From JACVRW01 sp963837445 (GTDB lineage: Bacteria > Actinomycetota > Thermoleophilia > Solirubrobacterales > Thermoleophilaceae), in contig CAWINK010000020.1 of assembly GCA_963837445.1 (NCBI GenBank), positions 248,001-312,000 of the forward strand: a stretch of DNA of 64,000 nt. The letters run 5' to 3'. Both the position numbers and the translations under genes were made by a program. Shown piece after piece: positions 43,915 to 52,489 of the stretch (position 1 is the first letter of the stretch; each line of letters begins with the position of its first letter). The notes below the pieces were generated by a model, which ran no database searches, was not told where the DNA came from, and saw nothing but the letters and a program-made list of their open reading frames with translations.

Positions 43915-43936
43915 CTTTTCGCGTTAAGATCGGCTT

Positions 43937-44509
43937 GTGGCCATCGCAATGCGCGCCGACGCGCGCCGCAACCGCGAGCGCATCCTGGAGGGTGCGCGAC
44001 AGGCGTTCGCGGAGCACGGCGAGAACGCCCAGATGGATGACATCGCGCGTCGCTCCGGCGTGGGCGTGGGAACGCTGTACCGGCACTTCGCGACCAAGGA
44101 CGTGCTCGTCGGGGAGCTGATCCGCGTGAAGCTGGCCGACTTCGCGGTGCGAGTCCGCCGCTGGTTCGACGACGAGAGCGATCCCTGGGCGGCGTTCGCG
44201 GGCGTGCTGCGTGAGCAGACCGAGGTGATGGCGGAGGACGCCGCCCACCAGAAGATGCCGTTCGCGGCCACTCCCGCTGCACTCGAGCGCGCCGATCCGG
44301 CGATCCAGGAGCTCACAGCTGCATGGAAGGCGATGATCGCCCGGGCCCAGGAGGCGGGCGTCGTCCGGGATGACCTGTCGGTCGACGACATCCGCACGAT
44401 GATGTGCGGCCTCGGCAGCATGATGGCCGCCGACGCGGCGAGCGCGATGTCATTCGATTGGCGGCGCCACCGCGATCTGTTCCTCGACGGAGTGCGTACC
44501 GAGCCGTAG
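43937..44509 (+). CDS. TetR-family transcriptional repressor
   Basis: 190 residues. N-terminal helix-turn-helix ARQAFAEHGENAQMDDIARRSGVGVGTLYRHFATKD and a C-terminal ligand-binding helical domain (RTMMCGLGSMMAADA). GTG 43937 lies exactly 6 bases after TAAGAT and has no ribosome site, so leaderless. Divergent from the DHA2 efflux gene with two operators between them; probable local repressor released by the pump substrate. Confidence 0.92.
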   Translation: MAIAMRADARRNRERILEGARQAFAEHGENAQMDDIARRSGVGVGTLYRHFATKDVLVGELIRVKLADFAVRVRRWFDDESDPWAAFAGVLREQTEVMAEDAAHQKMPFAATPAALERADPAIQELTAAWKAMIARAQEAGVVRDDLSVDDIRTMMCGLGSMMAADAASAMSFDWRRHRDLFLDGVRTEP

Positions 44510-44526
44510 TTACACTCCGCGCCGCG

Positions 44527-46035
44527 ATGCGACGGCTTCTGATCAGCTCCCTAGTCCTGTTCGCGCTGCTGATCGCCGGATGCGGGGGCGGTGACGACTC
44601 CGGCAGCCCGCTCGACTCGGCGCTCTCATACCTCCCGAAGGACGCTCCCTTCGCGGTGGTGATCGACACGGACCTGGACGGCGACCAGTACAAGGCGCTT
44701 CAGGCCCTGCTCGAGAAGTTCCCGTTCAGCGGCCAGCTCGAGGACAGCCTTCGCCAGCAGCTGGAGGGCAGCACGGACTTCGACTTCGACGACGACGTGA
44801 GGCCGGTGCTTGGCAACCCCCTGGTGGTCGGCGGCACCGACGCGAAGTTGATCACGAGCAGCGCTGAGGAGCCCGGAGTCGTGGGGGCCATACGCGCCAA
44901 GGACAAGGGCGCGCTCGATGACCTGATCGACAGGGCGAACGCGAAGAAGACGGGCGAGGAGTCCGGCGCGACCCTGTACGAGACGGAGGGCAACGTCTTC
45001 GCCGTGAAGGACGACACGGTCATCTTCGCAGCGGGTCCCCAGCAGCTCACCCAGGCCCTGAAGCGCGCGGAGGGCGACGACCATCTCGACGAGGACACCT
45101 TCAACGAGGGGCTCGACGGCCTGCCGGAGAGCGCGCTCGCACGGGTGTACGCCGATGTCGAGGCGCTCCTGAAGGGCGACACCGGCTCGGCCGACGCGCG
45201 CAAGATCAAGTGGGTCGACGCGCTGCGCACGCTCGGCATGACGGTGGTGGCCAAGAACGACGGCATCGACGTGGACTTCCGCCTGCGCACGGAGGGCGAC
45301 CTCAGCGACGCTGACCTTCCGATCGCCCCCGGCGACGAGGCGCCCGACGTGATCAAGCGGGAGGGCGAGATCGGCCTCGGCATCCGGGACCTCGCGCACA
45401 TCGTGACGTTCGCCGAGAACGCCGGCCAGGCGGTGGACCCGGCAGGGTTTGGCGACTACGCCAAGGCCAAGGCCACGATCGACAGGCAGCTCGGGGTGAG
45501 CCTCGACGACGACCTGATCGGGCAGCTCACGGGCGACGTCGCCTCCAGCATCTCCCTCGACGGCGGGTTCGGCGTGCGCGCCGAGCTGAAGGACCCTCAG
45601 GCGTTCGAGCGCACGCTCGCCAAGGTGGCCGACGTGCTTCCGAGCTTCGCGGAGGGCGCCGGCTTCGGCACCGTGGGGCTGTCGAAGCCGAAGGGCGGTC
45701 AGGACTTCTACGCCCTCGCCCAGCCCGACGGCGATGCCGTGGCGTTCGGGGTGGTCGACGACGTGCTCGTGGTCGCGAACGATCCCGCGCGAGCGGGGCA
45801 GTTCGCCGCCGCGGAGCCCACGGCGGTTCCGGGCGCCAAGGGCTCGGTCGTCCTGAGCGCCGATGCGCAGCAGCTCGTGAGCACGCTGCTGGGTCAGTTC
45901 GGGCCGCTATTCGGCCTCGGCGACCTGGGCGGCCTCGGCGGCGCTCTGTTCACGCGCCCGCTCGGCGACCTCAACGGGTTCATGTCGGCGAGCGGCGACG
46001 AGCTGCGCGGCAAGCTGACGCTGGCGATCGACTAG
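44527..46035 (+). CDS. DUF3352 lipoprotein
   Basis: 502 residues. Lipoprotein signal LLISSLVLFALLIAGCGGGDD (lipobox IAGC), then a large acidic domain starting LDSALSYLPKDAPFAVVIDT, typical of DUF3352, with repeated alpha/beta modules (LARVYADVEALLKG, VAFGVVDDVLVVAND, GSVVLSADAQQLVSTLLG). Located on the outer face of the membrane. Function unknown. ATG 44527 lies 10 bases after TACACT. Confidence 0.85.
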   Translation: MRRLLISSLVLFALLIAGCGGGDDSGSPLDSALSYLPKDAPFAVVIDTDLDGDQYKALQALLEKFPFSGQLEDSLRQQLEGSTDFDFDDDVRPVLGNPLVVGGTDAKLITSSAEEPGVVGAIRAKDKGALDDLIDRANAKKTGEESGATLYETEGNVFAVKDDTVIFAAGPQQLTQALKRAEGDDHLDEDTFNEGLDGLPESALARVYADVEALLKGDTGSADARKIKWVDALRTLGMTVVAKNDGIDVDFRLRTEGDLSDADLPIAPGDEAPDVIKREGEIGLGIRDLAHIVTFAENAGQAVDPAGFGDYAKAKATIDRQLGVSLDDDLIGQLTGDVASSISLDGGFGVRAELKDPQAFERTLAKVADVLPSFAEGAGFGTVGLSKPKGGQDFYALAQPDGDAVAFGVVDDVLVVANDPARAGQFAAAEPTAVPGAKGSVVLSADAQQLVSTLLGQFGPLFGLGDLGGLGGALFTRPLGDLNGFMSASGDELRGKLTLAID

Positions 46036-46072
46036 CGCGTTTTCGCCGGCCAGCAATGGGTACGGCTTCCCC

Positions 46073-46606
46073 GTGGGGTTAGTCGCTGGAGTCGTGTCGC
46101 TCGCCCGTCAGCCGGTTCGCCTGACGCTGCGCGTCTGGGAGCTCGGTCTCTCGAGCGCCGCGTCGGCAGCGAGGCTCGGCCTCGACCTGCTCGACCCGGA
46201 ACGCGCCGACCCCTTCGCCACGGCCGAGCGCCACCCGCCGCCCTCGCCCGCGGAGGCCGGCAACGGCCGGGCGCCACGCGTGGTGGATGTGGAGCCGCCT
46301 GGACCGGCGCCCCGGCCGAGCGCTGACTCGCCGCCCGCCGTGCCGGATGCGCTGGTCTCGGACCACGTCGACGAGGAGGTCGTGCTGGTGGCCGAGGTGG
46401 CCGAGGAAGGCGCCGAGGAGGGTGCCGGGCCCGAGCTCCACGTCGACGAGCCCTGGGATGGCTACGACCAGATGACGGCGCCCGAGATCGGCGACAGGCT
46501 GGCAGCAGGCGACCCCGTGCTCGCAGCCGCGGTCGACCTCTACGAGACGACGCACAAGAGCCGCCGCACCGTGATCGAAGCCGCCGAGCGCGCCCTCAAG
46601 AGCTAG
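46073..46606 (+). CDS. Hypothetical acidic protein
   Basis: 177 residues from GTG 46073. Helical N-terminus (LARQPVRLTLRVWELGLSSA), a Pro-rich, low-complexity middle, an acidic stretch (DEEVVLVAEVAEEGAEEGAG), and an ordered C-terminal part WDGYDQMTAPEIGDRLAAGD followed by YETTHKSRRTVIEAAERAL. The end looks like a small helical domain seen in other actinobacterial hypotheticals. No membrane helix. Followed after 29 bases by the S4 gene. Confidence 0.6.
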   Translation: MGLVAGVVSLARQPVRLTLRVWELGLSSAASAARLGLDLLDPERADPFATAERHPPPSPAEAGNGRAPRVVDVEPPGPAPRPSADSPPAVPDALVSDHVDEEVVLVAEVAEEGAEEGAGPELHVDEPWDGYDQMTAPEIGDRLAAGDPVLAAAVDLYETTHKSRRTVIEAAERALKS

Positions 46607-46635
46607 CCGAGGCGCCCGCCTGCCACCATTAGAGG

Positions 46636-46842
46636 GTGGAGGAGATCGAGATCCGCGGAGAAATGATCCGCCTGGGCCAGCTCCTGAAGCTGTCGAATCT
46701 CGCCGGCTCGGGGGCAGACGCGAGGGATCTCCTGCTCGCGAGCGGAGTGACCGTGAACGGCGAGATCGAGCTGCGTCGCGGTCGCCAGCTGCACCGCGGC
46801 GACGTGGTGGCGATCGGCGATCACGCCCTGCGAGTGGCATGA
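46636..46842 (+). CDS. S4-domain RNA-binding protein (YbcJ-like)
   Basis: 68 residues forming a single S4 module: IRLGQLLKLSNLAGSGADAR, LLASGVTVNGEIELRRGRQL, GDVVAIGDHALRV. Small stand-alone S4 proteins bind structured RNA, often rRNA. Overlaps the next gene by 4 bases (ATGA). Confidence 0.88.
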   Translation: MEEIEIRGEMIRLGQLLKLSNLAGSGADARDLLLASGVTVNGEIELRRGRQLHRGDVVAIGDHALRVA

Positions 46843-47357
46843 ACTCCTGGAGGGACAGGCCGCGCCGCAGCGCGCGAGAGCTCGCGCGAGCGGTGGGGAA
46901 CGGTCGCAGCGTGGGCGACGCGCTGCGGCATCTGGACGTCCACGCCTCGGAGCCGGATGCCGTGGTGCTCGCGGAGGCGCTCGCGAACTTCCTCGTCGAT
47001 CGCTGTGACTCGCATCACGCCGGCTGGCGAGCGGTGCGGCGGGTGGTGGTCGACTCCTCCTCCGACCCGCCCTGGGAGAAGTGCGCGCGCCGCGCGGTCC
47101 CTGATGTGGCCCAGGACCTTCTGAGCCTCTCGGGCGCGGGCGGGCGCACGCCGCTGAGGCGTGCGCAGCATGTGGCGGCTCAGCGCCGCGCCGAGCAGGT
47201 GGCCCGCCACGTGGACGGGCCCGCGCTGCTCGCCGAGCTCGGTTTGGAAGCGCGCGGAGCGGCGAGCACGCTGCGCTGGCAGGCAGCGCTCTCAAACGCC
47301 GTGGGCAGCCGCTCGCGCGAGCAGGTGGCCCGCGCCGTGGACCTCGCGCTCAGTTAA
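46839..47357 (+). CDS. Hypothetical helical protein
   Basis: 172 residues, Arg- and Ala-rich, mostly helical, with SARELARAVGNGRSVGDALRHLD, NFLVDRCDSHHAGWRAVRRV and LRRAQHVAAQRRAEQVARHV. No signal peptide, membrane helix or recognised motif. Translationally coupled to the S4 protein (ATGA), which suggests a nucleic-acid-related role, but this is inference only. Its end overlaps the convergent small gene by 8 bases. Confidence 0.6.
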   Translation: MNSWRDRPRRSARELARAVGNGRSVGDALRHLDVHASEPDAVVLAEALANFLVDRCDSHHAGWRAVRRVVVDSSSDPPWEKCARRAVPDVAQDLLSLSGAGGRTPLRRAQHVAAQRRAEQVARHVDGPALLAELGLEARGAASTLRWQAALSNAVGSRSREQVARAVDLALS

Positions 47358-47622
47358 GGGCGCCGGCCGGCAGGACGTACCGAGCCGGCGGGCGCTCCTC
47401 AGCGCCGATCGGCTCACTGAGCCGCGGACTGTGGAGCCCGCCCTTGGAAGACGAGGCGGCGACTACCTCGGGCTCGCCCTTGTGCTCGAGAATCCAGGCC
47501 ACCACCTCTGCCGAGTCGGCGCCTTCGGCAACGATCGCCACGCGCTCGATGACGGTGCCGCCCGAGGGGTGGCGCCGCGCTAGGCGGCTGAGCAGGGCTC
47601 GGATCTCTTCATCGGTGCGCAT
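47350..47622 (-). CDS. Small hypothetical protein
   Basis: 90 residues from ATG 47622: DEEIRALLSRLARRHPSGGT, VIERVAIVAEGADSAEVVAWILEHKGEPE, and an Arg/Pro tail. An alpha/beta composition with no known motif. It is in the same direction as the helicase whose stop is at 47670, i.e. 47 bases upstream of its start, so it may be cotranscribed. Confidence 0.55.
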   Translation of the reverse strand: MRTDEEIRALLSRLARRHPSGGTVIERVAIVAEGADSAEVVAWILEHKGEPEVVAASSSKGGLHSPRLSEPIGAEERPPARYVLPAGALN

Positions 47623-47669
47623 CAGAGGCGCTTTCGCGCTGGAACAAGCATAGTCCTGCTGCGTGCCGA

Positions 47670-49940
47670 CTACGCACCCGCCATCCGGCTCAGCAGCTCG
47701 ATCGCGCCGCGCTTGTTGAGCGGCTCGTTCAGGTTGCCGCACTTCGGCGACTGCACGCACGAGGGGCAGCCGCTCTCGCAGCGGCACTCGGAGATCAGGC
47801 GGAGGGCGTCGCCCACGAGCGCCTCGAAGCGCTCGAAGCCGGCGCGCGTGATGCCCACCCCGCCGGGGTGGCCGTCGTAGATGAAGATGGTCGGCCGGCC
47901 GGTCTGGTGGTGGTAGGCAGTGGACAGGCCGCCGATGTCCCAGCGGTCGCACATCGCGATCAGCGGAAGCACCGCGATCTGGCCGTGCTCCGCCGCGTGC
48001 AGCGAGCCCTGGAGCACCTCGAGCGGGAACTCCTCGCGCACGAGTGAGTCCGGCAGCTCGTACCAGAGCGCCTGCGTCACGAACTCCTGCTCGGGCAGGT
48101 CCACCGCCAGCAGGTCGAGCACGGAGTGGTCCGTCACGTGCTTCTTCTGGTAGGCCACCACCTGTTCGGTCACCGACACGATCCCGAACGACAGCGCCAC
48201 GCCGCAGCTCTCGCGCTGCTCGCGCACCTGCTCGATCCAGGTCTCGGACTCCTTCTTCGGCTGCGTGTACCAGTCGCCGTTGAAGGGCCGCACGAGCGAG
48301 CGCCGCTGCTCCAGGTCGAGCTCCTCCACCTCGTAGGCCGCGCCCATGTGCAGGTAGACCGCGCCGGGGTGAACCGCGGAGTGTGCCCGCGCGGTCTCGA
48401 CGTTCCCGATCACCTCGCCGCGCTCGGCCTCCACGATTGAGACCGAATCGGGCGACGCCGAGCGCAGCGCGATCTGCGCCGCCGGGTAGCCGGGCCCGCG
48501 CGGCAGGTAGCGCCCACCGCGTTCGCGCAGCGCGCCCTGCTGCACGAGCCGGCGCGCGTGCTCCTCCCAGCGCGGGCCGAACACCTCGCCGTCCTCCGGC
48601 GTGAGCGGCAGCTCGTAGGCGGCCGCCGCCAGGTGCGCCTCGTGAATCTGCTCGGACTCGTGGTCGAGGATCGCCTGCTCCACCGGCCGCTCGAGGAACT
48701 CGGTCGGGTGACGGCAGAAGAACTGGTCGAGGGCGTCCTCGCCCGCCACGTACATCGCGAGCCCGGGGTTGCGGCGGCCTGCCCGGCCCCACATCTGGCG
48801 GAGGCTCGCCACCGTGCCCGGGAAGGTCACGCACAGCGCCGCGTCGAGGTCGCCGATGTCGATGCCGAGCTCGAGGGCGTTGGTGGCCACCACCGCCAGC
48901 AGGTCACCATCGGACAGGCGCTGCTCGATCTCGCGCCGCTGCGCCGGCGTGTAGCCGGCGCGATAGGGCGCGATGCGCTCGGCGAGGTCGGGCCGGCCCG
49001 CGTCCTCGAGGCGCTGGCGCGTGAAGCGCTGGATCAGCTCCACTCCGCGGCGCGACTTCAGGAAGCAGATCGTGCGGATCTCGCGCTCCACCAGCTCGGC
49101 GAGCAGGTTGGACGCCTCGGACAGGGCCGAGGCGCGCCGGCCGAGCCGCTCGTCCACGAGCGGCGGGTTCCACATCGCGATCTGGCGCTCGGCGCGAGGG
49201 GCGCCGTCGCGGTCCACGAGCTGCACCTCCACGCCCGTGAGCCGCTCCGCCAGCTCGGTTGGGTTCGCGATTGTCGCGCTCGTGAGCAGGAAGCGAGGGT
49301 CGCTCCCGTAGGCGCGCGCAAGTCGGCGCAGGCGGCGCAGCACGTTCGCCACGTGCGAGCCGAACACCCCGCGGTACACGTGCGCCTCGTCCACGACGAC
49401 CCACGCGAGGTTCGCGAGCACGTCACCCCACGAGCGGTGGTTGGGCAGCACGCCCACGTGCAGCATGTCCGGGTTCGTGAGGATCAGGTTCGAGCGCTGC
49501 CGGATTGCGCGGCGCTCCTCGCGGGGGGTGTCGCCGTCGTAGATCGCATGCCGGAGGTACTTCCCGCCAAGCCGCGCGAGCGCCCGCGCCTGGTCCTGCG
49601 CGAGCGCCTTCGTCGGGTAGAGGTAGAAGGCGCGTGCCGCCACGTCGCTCGCGAGCGTGTCGAGCACCGGCAGGTTGAAGGCGAGCGACTTGCCGCTCGC
49701 GGTGCCCGTGGTGACGATCGCGTGGCCGCGGCGCGCCGCCGCGAGCGTGTCGGCCTGGTGCGCCCAGAGCGACTCGACCCCGGTCGCGGCGAGTCCCTCC
49801 AGCAGCGCTGGGTGGAGGTCGTCCGGAATCGGCTCGGAAAGCCCGGCCTGCTCGCGCTCCCGGGAGCTGGCCACGAGCTCCTCGTCGCGGCCCGGCTCCA
49901 GCACGGCTTCCCAGGGGTAGGTGGTCGGAGCACGGCTCAC
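47670..49940 (-). CDS. DEAD/DEAH-box helicase, MrfA/Hrq1-like
   Basis: 756-residue SF2 helicase. Walker A TTGTASGKSLAFNLP, DEAH box WVVVDEAHVYRGVFGSH, motif III LLTSATIANP, motif V TNALELGIDIGDLDAAL, motif VI WGRAGRRNPG, and a C-terminal cysteine cluster CRCESGCPSC...KCGN in the position of the MrfA zinc module. MrfA acts in mitomycin-type DNA repair in Bacillus. GTG 49940 lies 8 bases after TACTAT on the minus strand, supporting this start. Confidence 0.9.
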   Translation of the reverse strand: MSRAPTTYPWEAVLEPGRDEELVASSREREQAGLSEPIPDDLHPALLEGLAATGVESLWAHQADTLAAARRGHAIVTTGTASGKSLAFNLPVLDTLASDVAARAFYLYPTKALAQDQARALARLGGKYLRHAIYDGDTPREERRAIRQRSNLILTNPDMLHVGVLPNHRSWGDVLANLAWVVVDEAHVYRGVFGSHVANVLRRLRRLARAYGSDPRFLLTSATIANPTELAERLTGVEVQLVDRDGAPRAERQIAMWNPPLVDERLGRRASALSEASNLLAELVEREIRTICFLKSRRGVELIQRFTRQRLEDAGRPDLAERIAPYRAGYTPAQRREIEQRLSDGDLLAVVATNALELGIDIGDLDAALCVTFPGTVASLRQMWGRAGRRNPGLAMYVAGEDALDQFFCRHPTEFLERPVEQAILDHESEQIHEAHLAAAAYELPLTPEDGEVFGPRWEEHARRLVQQGALRERGGRYLPRGPGYPAAQIALRSASPDSVSIVEAERGEVIGNVETARAHSAVHPGAVYLHMGAAYEVEELDLEQRRSLVRPFNGDWYTQPKKESETWIEQVREQRESCGVALSFGIVSVTEQVVAYQKKHVTDHSVLDLLAVDLPEQEFVTQALWYELPDSLVREEFPLEVLQGSLHAAEHGQIAVLPLIAMCDRWDIGGLSTAYHHQTGRPTIFIYDGHPGGVGITRAGFERFEALVGDALRLISECRCESGCPSCVQSPKCGNLNEPLNKRGAIELLSRMAGA

Positions 49941-49948
49941 GGACTGCG

Positions 49949-49955
49949 ATAGTAC
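49949..49955. promoter_or_regulatory. Overlapping divergent -10 boxes for helicase and gpgS
   Basis: ATAGTAC reads TAGTAC on the plus strand, 7 bases before TTG 49963 (gpgS), and TACTAT on the minus strand, 8 bases before GTG 49940 (helicase). Both would be leaderless and mutually exclusive. Confidence 0.5.
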
Positions 49956-49962
49956 GCGTGAG

Positions 49963-50817
49963 TTGATCCGGTCCTTCCACCACTCGCGGTACGCGCTCGG
50001 GCGGCTGCTCGAAGAGAAGCGGGAGACGGTCACGGTGGTGCTGCCCGCACGCGAGGAGGCGGACACCGTGGGCGTGATCGTGGAGCGTCTCCAGGGGCTC
50101 GCGCCCCTGATCGACCAGATCCTCGTCGTCGACGCCGGCTCCCGGGACGGCACGGCTGAGTTGGCCGCGGCGAGCGGCGCCGAGGTGCACCAGGAGTCCG
50201 ATCTGCTCCCCGACTTCGGGCCCGTGCTCGGCAAGGGGGACGCGATGTGGCGCGCGCTCGCCGTTGCGCGCGGCGAGCTGGTGGTCTACCTCGACTCCGA
50301 CACCGCGGACTTCTCCGCGCATTTCGCCACAGGGCTTCTGGGCCCGCTCATGTGCGAGCCCGCCGTCCGCTTCGTAAAGGCCCATTACAGGCGGCCGTTC
50401 ACGATGCCCGACGGCAGCGAGCACGAGGGCGGCGGCGGTCGCGTGACCGAGCTCACCGCCCGGCCGCTCCTGTCGGCGTTCTTCCCCGAGCTGGCCGCGT
50501 TCGCCCAGCCGCTCGCCGGCGAGGTGGCCGCTCGTCGCGACTTCTTCGAGCGCCTGCCGTTCGCCACGGGCTACGCCGTCGAGACGGCGATGCTGCTGCA
50601 CGCGTACGACGCCCTGGGCGGCACGGATGCCATGGCGCAGGTGGACCTCGACGTCCGGCGCAACCGCCACCAGCCGCTCGAGGCCCTCGCCCCGATGGCC
50701 CGCGAGGTGCTGGGTGCGGTGCTGGACCGGCTCGCTGCCGAGGGCCGCCTGCTCGACGGCGAGCACGCCGCGCCGGTCGAGCGGCCGCCGTACGCGACCC
50801 TCGGCGCTCGCGCGTAG
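49963..50817 (+). CDS. gpgS: Glucosyl-3-phosphoglycerate synthase
   Basis: Transfers glucose from a nucleotide sugar to 3-phosphoglycerate, the first step of glucosylglycerate synthesis and, in mycobacteria, of methylglucose lipopolysaccharide. 284 residues, GT81/GT-A fold: SFHHSRY, VTVVLPAREEADTVG, VVDAGSRDGTAEL, LVVYLDSDTADF (DxD), FVKAHYRRPF, and GYAVETAMLL. TTG 49963 is preferred because of the TAGTAC box 7 bases upstream; GTG 49921 would overlap the divergent helicase. The stop TAG shares one base with the next start. Confidence 0.9.
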   Translation: MIRSFHHSRYALGRLLEEKRETVTVVLPAREEADTVGVIVERLQGLAPLIDQILVVDAGSRDGTAELAAASGAEVHQESDLLPDFGPVLGKGDAMWRALAVARGELVVYLDSDTADFSAHFATGLLGPLMCEPAVRFVKAHYRRPFTMPDGSEHEGGGGRVTELTARPLLSAFFPELAAFAQPLAGEVAARRDFFERLPFATGYAVETAMLLHAYDALGGTDAMAQVDLDVRRNRHQPLEALAPMAREVLGAVLDRLAAEGRLLDGEHAAPVERPPYATLGARA

Positions 50818-51593
50818 TGGGCATCCGGTGCGTCTACACCGATCTCGACGGGACGCTCCTGGGCCGGGGAGCGTCGCTCTTCCGCACGGCGGAGGGTGAG
50901 TTCACGCTGCTCGCGGCGCGAGCGCTGGAGGCGTGCCACCGGGCCGGGGCCGAGGTGGTGATCGCCTCGGGGCGGCGGCGCGCGCAGGTGATGGAGGACG
51001 CGCGCCTGATCGGGCAGACTGCGTACATCTTCGAGGTCGGCTCCGGCCTCGTGATCGAGGGCGAGACCACCTTTCTGACCGGCGATCTCCAGCCGCGCGA
51101 GGGCGAGACCGTGCACGCGCAGATCGCTGCCGGAGGCGCGCCCGACGTCCTGATCCGCCACTACGCCGGGCGGCTCGAGCCGCACGCTCCATTCCACCTC
51201 GACCGCGAGGTCTCGCACCTGTTCAGGGGCTCGGTGGACGCCGACGAGGCCAACGAGCTGCTGGCCGCCGAGGGACACGCCGGCCTGCGCCTCGTGGACA
51301 ACGGCGAGATCGCCCCGGACACGCATACGTTCCACCTGATCCCCTCGGACGTCTCGAAGGCCCGCGCCGTTGCGGCGCACATGCGGGCACGCGGCTATGC
51401 GCCCGAGGAGTGCGTGGCGGTGGGCGACTCGCGCGAGGATCTCGAGGTGGCCGGCGCGGTTGGTCGCCTGTTTCTCGTCTCGAACGCCGTGGCGGGGGAC
51501 ACGAGCGCGTTCGGCAACGTGGAGCGAACGGAAACGGCGATGGGTGAGGGCTTCTACGAGGCGGTTATCCGGGCGCTGGCGGAGGCCCGCTGA
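50817..51593 (+). CDS. gpgP: HAD-IIB phosphatase, probable glucosyl-3-phosphoglycerate phosphatase
   Basis: 258 residues of the mannosyl/glucosyl-3-phosphoglycerate phosphatase type: YTDLDGTLLG (nucleophile Asp and DxDGT), VVIASGRRRAQ (motif II), IPSDVSKARAV (motif III Lys) and CVAVGDSREDLEVAG (motif IV). GTG 50817 overlaps the gpgS stop by one base (TAGTG). It should dephosphorylate the GpgS product to the compatible solute glucosylglycerate. Confidence 0.87.
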   Translation: MGIRCVYTDLDGTLLGRGASLFRTAEGEFTLLAARALEACHRAGAEVVIASGRRRAQVMEDARLIGQTAYIFEVGSGLVIEGETTFLTGDLQPREGETVHAQIAAGGAPDVLIRHYAGRLEPHAPFHLDREVSHLFRGSVDADEANELLAAEGHAGLRLVDNGEIAPDTHTFHLIPSDVSKARAVAAHMRARGYAPEECVAVGDSREDLEVAGAVGRLFLVSNAVAGDTSAFGNVERTETAMGEGFYEAVIRALAEAR

Positions 51594-51618
51594 GCCGCCG
51601 CAAGACTTCCATCAGCTC

Positions 51619-51635
51619 GTAACCAACGTTACAAT
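51619..51635. promoter_or_regulatory. Palindrome overlapping a -10 box upstream of the membrane protein gene
   Basis: GTAAC-CAAC-GTTAC (51619-51632) overlaps TACAAT (51630-51635), a near-consensus -10. Further on, GGGATC-ACTTC-GATCCC (51657-51673) could form a hairpin in the 5' leader. Suggests repressor control; the regulator is not identified. Confidence 0.45.
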
Positions 51636-51694
51636 CTCGGTGTATCCGGGTCAGTTGGGATCACTTCGATCCCACCGGACTCAGGAGGCTGTAG

Positions 51695-52393
51695 ATGCAC
51701 CTCTCTGATGCACATCATTCCCGCAAGATCGTCGCGGGAGCGTGCATGGTCGTAGCGCCGCTCGTCCTGCTCGTCGCGGTCGTGATCCATCCCGCGAGCG
51801 ACACGGACGAGGCGGCCCAGGTGGCCACCATCGTCGCCAACCTCGACGCGTGGTACACGGCTCACCTGCTGGCGCTGGTTGCCATCGTGCTGATGGTTCC
51901 GGCCCTGCTCGGGCTGATGCACATGCTGCGCGAGCGTCAGGTGGCGCTCGGGCACGTGGGCGGAGGCCTGGCGATGCTGGGGCTGCTGGCGTTCGTCGGG
52001 ATCGTCGCAATGGAGCTGGCGATGTGGCAACTCGTCAGCGACGGCGACACCGCTGCGGCCGTGTCGCTGCTCCAGGGGCTGAACGAGAGCGCCGGGATCG
52101 TGATCCCGTTCGCCTTCGCGTCGTTCGGATTCGCGATCGGCATGGCCCTGCTGGCGGTTGGGCTCTACAGGGCCCGCGTCGTGCAGTCATGGATGGCTGT
52201 AAGCGTGGGAGCCGGGTCGATCCTGTTCGGTCTTGGGATCGCGGTGGCGATGGACTGGCTGGCGATCGTGGCGGCGGCGTTCCTGGTCGTCGGCGTTGGT
52301 TCGATCGGCCGGATGGTCCTCCGCGAGACCGATGAGGCCTGGGAGCACACTCCGGAGTACGAGGGCTTCCGCTCCGTGCCCGGGATGCGCTAG
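51695..52393 (+). CDS. Six-helix integral membrane protein of unknown function
   Basis: 232 residues; ATG 51695 follows CAGGAGG. Helices near residues 11-32 (IVAGACMVVAPLVLLVAVVI), 51-73, 84-105, 131-155, 161-180 and 182-203. Two His near the start (HLSDAHHSRK) and a charged C-terminal tail (TDEAWEHTPEYEGFRS). Looks like the DUF4386-type membrane family, but I am not sure. Has its own promoter and is followed by a strong hairpin terminator. Confidence 0.7.
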   Translation: MHLSDAHHSRKIVAGACMVVAPLVLLVAVVIHPASDTDEAAQVATIVANLDAWYTAHLLALVAIVLMVPALLGLMHMLRERQVALGHVGGGLAMLGLLAFVGIVAMELAMWQLVSDGDTAAAVSLLQGLNESAGIVIPFAFASFGFAIGMALLAVGLYRARVVQSWMAVSVGAGSILFGLGIAVAMDWLAIVAAAFLVVGVGSIGRMVLRETDEAWEHTPEYEGFRSVPGMR

Positions 52394-52437
52394 TCCCAGT
52401 AACGCGGCGGCACACGGCCGCCGCACGGGTGAGGAGC

Positions 52438-52463
52438 ACGGGCGCCCCGGACGGGGCGCCCGT
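52438..52463 (+). terminator. Strong GC hairpin after the membrane protein gene
   Basis: 11-bp perfect stem ACGGGCGCCCC/GGGGCGCCCGT with GGAC loop, 45 bases after the stop and followed by CGCTTTCGCG. The T run is weak but the stem is very stable. Confidence 0.7.
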
Positions 52464-52489
52464 CGCTTTCGCGGCGTTAGTGTCTGCGC

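Noticed and set aside
51657..51673. Riboswitch upstream of the membrane protein gene
   Set aside because: Only one short hairpin is present in a ~50-base leader; no known riboswitch core can be recognised.
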